DNA from: Planctomycetaceae bacterium
Lineage (GTDB): Bacteria > Planctomycetota > Phycisphaerae > Phycisphaerales > SM1A02
Reading direction: 5' to 3'
DNA length: 13,492 nucleotides
Assembly (NCBI GenBank): GCA_947459855.1
Contig: CANHFL010000006.1
Coordinates: 1 to 13,492 of the forward strand
Below the pieces are notes generated by a model. That model was given only the letters and a program-made list of their open reading frames with translations. It did no database searches and was not told the origin of the DNA. Position 1 is the stretch's first letter, and the number at the start of each line of letters is the position of its first letter. This document shows positions 8,833-13,492 of this stretch, one piece after another. Both the position numbers and the translations under genes were made by a program.

Positions 8833-9998
8833 CGGGCTGCGCCCTCGCCGGGGGCCTTCGCCTCGCCCTTGCCGGCGTCGTCGCCCGCCGGTGCCTTGCC
8901 CTGCATCATCTGCCGCATCTGGTCGGCGTCGACGGTCTTGGAGCCGTCGCGGAGCTTCTGCATGCCCTCGATGACCACGCGGTCATCGGGCTTGATGCCC
9001 TCGACGACCACGATGCCCGCGCCGCCGCGCGGGCCCGTGCGCAGCACGCGCTGGCGCGCGGTGCCGTCGGCCTCGAGCACCCACGCGGTCGCGGCGGCCG
9101 TCTCGTAGACGATCGCGGACTCGGGGATGGAGACGGCGCCCTTCAGCTCCTCGCTCGGGAAGCGCACGCTGACGTACGCGCCGGGGGCGATCGAGCGGTC
9201 GGGGTTCGGCACCTCGAGCCGCGCGCGGATGGTCGACGTGCCGGGCTCGACGGCGTTGTCGATGAACGCGACCTTGCCGGCGCGCTTCCAGTCGGCGCCC
9301 GGCATCGACGCCTCGGTGGCGGCGGCGCCGGACTCGGCCAGCCGGCGCAGCACGGGGATCTCGGCGGCCACGGGGCGGAACTCCACCCAGATCGGGTCCA
9401 GCTGCATGATGTTCGTCAGCCGCACCTGGCTGGTGACGTAGGTGCCGGGATCGACGTTGCTGTTGCTGATCTGGCCCTTGGCGGGCGAGGTGATGCGCGT
9501 GAAGGAGAGGTCGAGCTTCGCCTGGTCCAGCGTGGCCATCTTCGCCAGGCGGGCGGCGTCCAGCGCGCGCTCGTTCGCCACCAGCTGGTCGAAGTCCTGC
9601 TGCGAGATGGCCTGCACCGGCACCAGCGGCCGGTTGCGTTCCACCTTGACGTGGGCGTTCGCCAGGTCGGCCTCGACCTGCGCCAGGTCCGCCTTGGCGC
9701 GCTCGACCGCGATCGCGAACGGCCGCGGGTCGATCTCGTACAGGAACGCGCCCTCGTCCACCAGCTGGCCGTCGTCGAAGCCCTGCGAGTTCACCCAGCC
9801 CGCGACGCGCGAGAACACCTGGACCGTGCGCACGCTCAGCGTGTTGCCGGGGTAGTCGCGCCACACCGTCACGTCGGCGACGGTCGGCTTGACGGTGCGG
9901 ACCGGCGCGGGCGGCGGCCCGGCGGGCGCGGCAGGGGGCTTGGCGCAGCCGGCGGAAAGCGCGGCGGCGATGACGATCGTGGCGGTGGTCGTGCGCAT
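8829..9998 (-). CDS. RND periplasmic membrane fusion protein (AcrA/MexA-like lipoprotein)
   Basis: This 389-aa adaptor links the inner-membrane permease to the outer-membrane channel. The signal sequence ends in a lipobox L-S-A-G-C18, so the mature protein should be lipid-anchored in the periplasm. The order is typical: a first lipoyl half (VFSRVAGWVNSQGFDDGQLVDEG, about residues 61-85), an alpha-helical coiled-coil hairpin (about 95-155), a second lipoyl half (ITSPAKGQISNSNVDPGTYV, about 167-187), then beta-barrel and membrane-proximal domains. The last ~25 residues are charged and Ala/Gly-rich. It begins 25 bp after the outer-membrane factor gene with no obvious SD, and its stop overlaps the permease start. 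The clear context fixes its role. Confidence 0.94.
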   Translation of the reverse strand: MRTTTATIVIAAALSAGCAKPPAAPAGPPPAPVRTVKPTVADVTVWRDYPGNTLSVRTVQVFSRVAGWVNSQGFDDGQLVDEGAFLYEIDPRPFAIAVERAKADLAQVEADLANAHVKVERNRPLVPVQAISQQDFDQLVANERALDAARLAKMATLDQAKLDLSFTRITSPAKGQISNSNVDPGTYVTSQVRLTNIMQLDPIWVEFRPVAAEIPVLRRLAESGAAATEASMPGADWKRAGKVAFIDNAVEPGTSTIRARLEVPNPDRSIAPGAYVSVRFPSEELKGAVSIPESAIVYETAAATAWVLEADGTARQRVLRTGPRGGAGIVVVEGIKPDDRVVIEGMQKLRDGSKTVDADQMRQMMQGKAPAGDDAGKGEAKAPGEGAAR

Positions 9999-10023
9999 GG
10001 GGTGGGTGCGGCGGCTGCCGCGG

Positions 10024-11559
10024 TCAGCCGCCGGCGGGCGGCTGCGGCGCGTTGCCGTCGTGCGAGAGGAAGTCGTTGGCCGTGGGGGCGGGGTTGAACA
10101 TCCGCAGCTCCTCGATCGCCCTCGGCGCGGGCGTGGCGTCCCAGCCGCCGCCCAGCGAACGGTAGAGCTCGACGTAGTTCTGCGCGACGAGGCCCTCGGC
10201 CTGCGCCAGGCCGTCGCGGGCGCGGATCACCGTCTCCAGGTACTGCACCATGCGCGTGATGTCGATGGTGCCGGCCTCGAACTGGCGCGTCGCCAGGTCG
10301 TAGGCCTTTCCGACCGACACGCTCGCGCTGCGGTAGTTCGAGCGCACCTTGCCGGCCGAGGCCAGCACCGCGATCGCGGCGTCGACCTCGTTGACCGCAC
10401 GGACCGAGACCTGCTGGTAGCCGAGCAGCGCATCCAGCGCGGCGGCCTTCGCCTGCTTCTCGGCCGCCTGCGTGGCGCCCGTCAGGATGCTCATGAAGTT
10501 CCAGACGATGGCCGGGTTGGCCACGTAGGTCTGGTTGCGGCTGACGTCGCCCAGGTTGTCGAAGCTGGGCGTCTGCACGTTGAAGTAGCCCGTCAGGATG
10601 AACTTCGGCAGGTACGCGGACTGCGCGATGCCGATCCGCGCGTTGGCGGACTGCGCGCGTCGTTCGGCCGCGCGCACGTCCGGACGCCGCTGCAGCAGCG
10701 ACGCCGGCACGCCGACGGCCACCGGGACGTCGACCGTCGGCACGGGCTTCGGCTCCGCCAGCATGGCGCGCACCCGCGTCGGCGGCTCGGCCAGCAGGAT
10801 CGCGATGCCGGCTTCCTGGTTGGCGACCATCGCGTCGTAGCGCACGGCGTCGCCCTCGGCTGCGGAGCGGCGCGCGCGGATCTCGCCCAGCTCGACGTCG
10901 CTGGCCATGCCGTGCTTGACCTTCGCCTCGACGGCGGCCAGGAGCTTCGCGTAGCCGTCGGCCAGCTCTCGGTACGCGGCGCGCTGCGCCTGAAGCTGGC
11001 GGATGACGACGTAGGCGTTGGCGATCTCGGCGCGGATGCTCACCTGCGCGGCCGCATAGTCCTCGGCGCTGGCCTGCAGCGCGCTGACGCCGGCCTCGAT
11101 CTGGCGGCGCACGGAGCCCCAGACGTCCAGTTCCCACGTTGCCGATGCCATCGACCAGGTCCAGGTGTCGAAGCCGCTCCGCAGCGCGTCCACGTTGAGG
11201 ACGCCCAGCTGGTTGGCGTCGACGCGCCGGCGGGCATAGCCGATGCCGGTCGTGATGTCGGGGAACATCTTCGAGAAGTCGATCGTGTACTGCGCGCGGT
11301 ACGTCTCGACGCCCAGCAGCGCGCGGCGCAGGTCCAGGTTCTGCAGGTCCGCGCGGGCGATCAGCTCGTCCAGGACCGGGTCGTGGAACTGCGTCCACCA
11401 GGCCTCGGTGACCGGCTCGGCGGGGACGACGCCCTCGGGCAGCGGCGTGGCGAACTGCGAGGGCTGCGGCTGCTCGGCGGCGCGGTATTCGGGACCGATC
11501 GCGCAGCCGCCCGCGGCGGCGGCCACGGCGGCGAGCAGGGCCTTGGAAAGCGGGCGCAT
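10024..11559 (-). CDS. Outer-membrane efflux factor, NodT/OprM-type lipoprotein
   Basis: This 511-aa TolC-family channel forms the outer-membrane exit of the RND pump. The signal peptide ends at A-G-G-C19, followed by A-I-G-P-E-Y, the usual mature N-terminus of OprM/NodT lipoproteins. Family signatures include EAWWTQFHDPVLDELI, the first repeat (NLDLRRALLGVETYRAQY), QRRPDVRAAERRAQSANARIG, and a second repeat ending in YVELYRSLGGGWD. Length is slightly above the usual 460-490 owing to a Pro/Ala-rich C-terminal tail. It is the first gene of the pump operon, ahead of the fusion protein and permease; MFP-RND-OMF is the commoner order. The ATG has no SD but has a -10 box 6 nt upstream, so a leaderless mRNA starting with this gene is likely. 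Confidence 0.94.
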   Translation of the reverse strand: MRPLSKALLAAVAAAAGGCAIGPEYRAAEQPQPSQFATPLPEGVVPAEPVTEAWWTQFHDPVLDELIARADLQNLDLRRALLGVETYRAQYTIDFSKMFPDITTGIGYARRRVDANQLGVLNVDALRSGFDTWTWSMASATWELDVWGSVRRQIEAGVSALQASAEDYAAAQVSIRAEIANAYVVIRQLQAQRAAYRELADGYAKLLAAVEAKVKHGMASDVELGEIRARRSAAEGDAVRYDAMVANQEAGIAILLAEPPTRVRAMLAEPKPVPTVDVPVAVGVPASLLQRRPDVRAAERRAQSANARIGIAQSAYLPKFILTGYFNVQTPSFDNLGDVSRNQTYVANPAIVWNFMSILTGATQAAEKQAKAAALDALLGYQQVSVRAVNEVDAAIAVLASAGKVRSNYRSASVSVGKAYDLATRQFEAGTIDITRMVQYLETVIRARDGLAQAEGLVAQNYVELYRSLGGGWDATPAPRAIEELRMFNPAPTANDFLSHDGNAPQPPAGG

Positions 11560-11565
11560 CCCCGC

Positions 11566-11571
11566 AGTCTA
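11566..11571 (-). promoter_or_regulatory. Predicted -10 box (TAGACT), leaderless promoter of the pump operon
   Basis: TAGACT on the minus strand, 6 nt (GCGGGG) before the outer-membrane factor ATG, in the 36-bp gap after phhA. It is preceded by GTTCCCC, giving GTTCCCCTA, the same 9 bases found before the -10 box of the 203-aa gene. No SD is present. This would transcribe the pump genes independently of phhA. Confidence 0.6.
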
Positions 11572-11595
11572 GGGGAACCGCGTTTGGGTGAGCGG

Positions 11596-12450
11596 TCAGG
11601 CGCGGACGGCCGGGCGCTCGTCCAGCAGGCGGTTCGCGTACGTCTCCATCGCGTCGCGCAGCTGCTGGAAGCTGTCCAGCACGTAGAGGATCGGCTGGTA
11701 GTCGTCGATCTCGAAGCTGGTGGCGCAGACGGTCTCGAGGTCGAACGGGCGGCGGTCCACCTTGGGCGAGGTGAGCGCGTGCTTGCTCTCGCCGGGGCTC
11801 GAGATCAGGCCGCTGCCGTACAGCTTCAGGCGGCCCTCCTCGCGGATCAGCCCGAACTCGACGGTGAACCAGAACAGGCGCGCCAGGCGCTCGGTGTGCG
11901 CGGGGTCGTCCGTGGTCAGCGCGGCCTTGCCGTAGGTCTGCAGGAAGTCGGCGAAGGTGGGGTCGGCGTGCAGCGGCACGTGGCCGAAGACGTCGTGGAA
12001 GATGTCGGGCTCGGGCAGGTAGTCGATCGATTCCTTCGGGCGGATCACGATCGTCGTCGGGAACTCTCGCCGTGCCAGGCAGCCGAAGAACGTCTTGGGC
12101 TTCAGGTAGCCGGGCACCGCCTTGCTCTGCCAGCCGGTCAGCCGGCTCAGGTAGGTGTTGATCGACTTCGGGCCCTCGAGGTACGGGATGTGGTCGCGCA
12201 CCAGCTTGATGCTGCGCGCGCCGGACAGATAGACGCCGCTGGCGTTGTCGGCCAGGAACTCCATCTGGCGGTCGTACAGCGTGCGCCAGGTCTCCTGGTT
12301 CTCCTCGGTGTAGCCCGCGTAGCTCTGGTCGATGTAGCAGTGCGAGACGTCGCCGTAGCCGGGCTCGCCGAAGTGGTCGGCATAGGCCTGCGCGGCCTTC
12401 GCCTGGGCGCCGTCGATCATCGCGTGGTTGAGGCTGCCGGACATCTTCAT
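11596..12450 (-). CDS. phhA: Phenylalanine 4-monooxygenase (phenylalanine hydroxylase)
   Basis: This 284-aa cytoplasmic enzyme converts phenylalanine to tyrosine using O2 and a tetrahydropterin. It has the catalytic domain only, as in bacterial homologues such as the Chromobacterium enzyme. The iron triad is visible: H152 and H157 in PDIFHDVFGH and E198 in FWFTVEFG, with the same spacings (5 and 46 residues) as H138/H143/E184 of the Chromobacterium protein. TGWQSKAVPGYL and FFGCLARREFP are also typical. I start at 12450 because GGAG lies 10 nt upstream and a TAGAAT box lies 44 nt upstream; the longer reading frame from 12495 would begin inside that box. Neighbours are the 203-aa gene upstream (90-bp gap) and the pump operon downstream (36-bp gap). 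No pterin carbinolamine dehydratase gene (phhB) is in the window. Confidence 0.95.
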   Translation of the reverse strand: MKMSGSLNHAMIDGAQAKAAQAYADHFGEPGYGDVSHCYIDQSYAGYTEENQETWRTLYDRQMEFLADNASGVYLSGARSIKLVRDHIPYLEGPKSINTYLSRLTGWQSKAVPGYLKPKTFFGCLARREFPTTIVIRPKESIDYLPEPDIFHDVFGHVPLHADPTFADFLQTYGKAALTTDDPAHTERLARLFWFTVEFGLIREEGRLKLYGSGLISSPGESKHALTSPKVDRRPFDLETVCATSFEIDDYQPILYVLDSFQQLRDAMETYANRLLDERPAVRA

Positions 12451-12460
12451 GGGCTGGGGT

Positions 12461-12464
12461 CTCC
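12461..12464 (-). promoter_or_regulatory. Ribosome binding site supporting the phhA start
   Basis: GGAG on the minus strand with a 10-nt spacer to the ATG at 12450. With the -10 box at 12494-12499 it gives a leader of roughly 35-40 nt, so phhA would be a normally leadered gene, unlike several neighbours. Confidence 0.55.
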
Positions 12465-12493
12465 GAGTTGCCGCGCACGTGGGCGGCCGGGGC

Positions 12494-12499
12494 ATTCTA
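12494..12499 (-). promoter_or_regulatory. Predicted -10 box (TAGAAT) of phhA
   Basis: TAGAAT on the minus strand in the 90-bp gap upstream of phhA, preceded by GATCCCCC. It is the closest match to the TATAAT consensus among the boxes seen here. Immediately upstream, GGGATC occurs twice on the plus strand (12502-12507 and 12513-12518), 11 bp apart, a possible operator. A -35 element is not evident. Confidence 0.5.
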
Positions 12500-12540
12500 G
12501 GGGGATCGTGCCGGGATCCGTCCGGCCGGGGGGCAGGTCG

Positions 12541-13152
12541 TCAGCCGCGTGCCAGCGTTTCCAGCCGCGGAAGGACGTCGCCCGCCGTCGCGATCGGCGG
12601 GCTGGCCGGGACGCGCGCGATGCCCAGGCGCGTGCGCAGGTCGAAGCCCCAGGGGTCCACGCCGACGAGCAGCGGCTTCTCCAGGCGGTGCCCGCCGTGG
12701 CGCAGGGCCGCGGCCTCCAGCAGGTCGGTGCGGCCGGCATTCACCTGCTTGCAGAGCGTGGGCTCCTCCTCGGCGAACGCGTTCGCCCGCGTCAGCGCGA
12801 TGCCGTCGATGAAGCTGCCCCTGTAGCGCGCCGCGTCGATCGCGAACTTCGCCCAGCGGACGTCTGGCGGTTCGCCGTGGTAGATGCACCAGCGGTCGCA
12901 GAGCGCGCCCTCGGGGCCGTTCTCCTTGATCTCGGTGAGCGTCACCTGGAGCTCCAGCGAGTCCTCGCCGTCGTCGGGGAGCTCCAGCACGACGTCGATC
13001 GAGCGCAGCATGGAAACCATCACCGGCGCAACAAGCGCGCCGTCCGGGGCGGGCGCGACGCGGATCTCCACGCGGTCGCCGTCGAAGCGGATGCGGCCGG
13101 CCAGGTGCGCGCGCAGGAAGTCGTAGGCCTCGTCGATGATCGCTTCGGTCAT
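12541..13152 (-). CDS. Uncharacterised 203-aa protein
   Basis: I do not recognise this family. The protein is soluble in appearance, with no signal peptide or membrane segment and an acidic N-terminal half. It has an alternating strand-like pattern from residue 21 to about 76 (IRFDGDRVEIRVAP, VVLELPD, SLELQVTLTEI), a Cys pair C85-x3-C89 followed by YHGEP, a WAKFAIDAARYRG stretch (100-112), a third Cys at 134, and a C-terminal region containing LLVGVDPWGFDLRTRLG (161-177). Codon bias and length support a real gene. The ATG has no SD but has TACGAT 8 nt upstream, so a leaderless or nearly leaderless mRNA is likely. It lies between phhA (same strand, 90 bp downstream) and the divergent aroD. The location alone does not show a role in aromatic metabolism. 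Confidence 0.82.
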   Translation of the reverse strand: MTEAIIDEAYDFLRAHLAGRIRFDGDRVEIRVAPAPDGALVAPVMVSMLRSIDVVLELPDDGEDSLELQVTLTEIKENGPEGALCDRWCIYHGEPPDVRWAKFAIDAARYRGSFIDGIALTRANAFAEEEPTLCKQVNAGRTDLLEAAALRHGGHRLEKPLLVGVDPWGFDLRTRLGIARVPASPPIATAGDVLPRLETLARG

Positions 13153-13160
13153 GGCGCGTG

Positions 13161-13166
13161 ATCGTA
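13161..13166 (-). promoter_or_regulatory. Predicted -10 box (TACGAT), leaderless promoter of the 203-aa gene
   Basis: TACGAT on the minus strand, 8 nt (CACGCGCC) before the ATG at 13152, preceded by GTTCCCC. A start site 6-8 nt after the box would leave 0-2 nt of leader. Eleven bp separate it from the oppositely directed aroD box. Confidence 0.55.
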
Positions 13167-13177
13167 GGGGAACGCCG

Positions 13178-13183
13178 TAGGAT
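13178..13183 (+). promoter_or_regulatory. Predicted -10 box (TAGGAT), leaderless promoter of aroD
   Basis: TAGGAT on the plus strand, 7 nt (TGCGCGC) before the GTG at 13191. No SD precedes the GTG. Together with the box at 13161-13166 it forms a compact divergent promoter pair. Confidence 0.55.
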
Positions 13184-13190
13184 TGCGCGC

Positions 13191-13492
13191 GTGACCCACC
13201 TCTGCGTCGCGATCCCCGTCGACCACGCCGCCGACATCCCCGGAGCGCTGGCGAGCGCCGTCCGTGCCGCCGAGCAGGGCGCGACCATGGTCGAGTGGCG
13301 CGTGGACGCGCTGGCCGAGGAGCCGGGCGCGCTCGCCGCGATCCGCTCGCTGCTGCGCGGGAGCCCGCTGCCGGCGATCGTGACGATCCGCTCGGCCGAC
13401 GAGGGCGGCGAGTGGCGCGGCAGCGACACCGACCGCGTGAGCCTGCTGGAGGCGCTCTGCGCGGGCGCCGAGAGCGGCGAGCCCGTGCCGGC
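13191..13492 (+). CDS. aroD: Type I 3-dehydroquinate dehydratase (partial, 3' end beyond window)
   Basis: Only the first 100 codons are present. The enzyme dehydrates 3-dehydroquinate to 3-dehydroshikimate in the shikimate pathway, through a lysine Schiff base in type I enzymes. The start MTHLCVAIPV is the first barrel strand. The diagnostic GATMVEWRVDAL carries E35, R37 and D39, matching the E-W-R-x-D site of type I enzymes, and IVTIRSADEGGEWRGSDTDR carries the second Arg (R67) and EGG. The catalytic His and Lys would lie beyond the edge. The protein may continue into a shikimate dehydrogenase domain (AroDE fusion), which cannot be judged here. The GTG start follows a -10-like box by 7 nt with no SD. 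It is divergent from the 203-aa gene, with 38 bp between the two start codons. Confidence 0.9.
   Translation, partial: MTHLCVAIPVDHAADIPGALASAVRAAEQGATMVEWRVDALAEEPGALAAIRSLLRGSPLPAIVTIRSADEGGEWRGSDTDRVSLLEALCAGAESGEPVP

Noticed and set aside
5653..9108. Plus-strand open frame of 1151 codons opposite the RND permease
   Set aside because: It is the complement of a clear AcrB-like gene. The translation is His/Arg/Asp-rich and repetitive, with no recognisable domain.
12451..12495. Upstream ATG start for phhA at 12495
   Set aside because: That ATG overlaps the TAGAAT box, so the transcript would begin after it. The ATG at 12450 has an SD and begins a typical-length enzyme.
9889..13161. Very long plus-strand open frame (1090 codons) across the pump, phhA and the 203-aa gene
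   Set aside because: It is antisense to well-identified genes. Its product is low-complexity Arg/Gly/Ala/Val/Asp-rich with no motif. Long antisense open frames are expected at this GC content.

Overview
The window is very GC-rich (about 70% by eye), densely coding bacterial DNA. It comes from an organism with an outer membrane, because it encodes a complete tripartite RND efflux pump with two predicted lipoproteins. The ThiC protein has an unusual iron-sulfur site of the form C-A-M-C-G-H-D-W-C. That site, a DUF5658-like small membrane protein and the general codon bias suggest Planctomycetota, possibly a Phycisphaerae-like lineage. This assignment is an inference from memory of such proteins, not a computed result. 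No rRNA, tRNA, mobile element or CRISPR array is visible.

Layout. On the plus strand at the left are thiC (HMP-phosphate synthase of thiamine synthesis) and a short DUF5658-like membrane protein. Everything from about 2183 to 13152 is on the minus strand. Read in the direction of transcription, the order is: an uncharacterised 203-aa protein; phhA (phenylalanine 4-hydroxylase); an RND pump operon (outer-membrane factor, membrane fusion protein, inner-membrane permease); pepP (Xaa-Pro aminopeptidase), which overlaps the permease by 4 bp; and, after a 185-bp gap with two hairpins, a calcineurin-like phosphoesterase overlapping a GT28 diacylglycerol glycosyltransferase-like gene by 8 bp. At the right edge a plus-strand type I 3-dehydroquinate dehydratase (aroD) runs out of the window.

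How the genes work together. The phosphoesterase resembles the PlcP branch of COG2908 more than classical LpxH. With its overlapping MGDG-synthase/UgtP-like glycosyltransferase it looks like a two-gene lipid-remodelling cassette: phospholipid to diacylglycerol, then diacylglycerol to glycolipid. The pump genes form one efflux system. phhA and aroD both belong to aromatic amino acid metabolism but are transcribed from different strands.

Regulation. Five gene starts have a TAnnnT -10-like hexamer placed 6 to 8 nt before the start codon, with no Shine-Dalgarno sequence. This is the expected geometry of leaderless mRNAs. Genes inside operons instead show SD sequences or stop/start overlaps. Two such leaderless promoters face away from each other in only 38 bp between the 203-aa gene and aroD.
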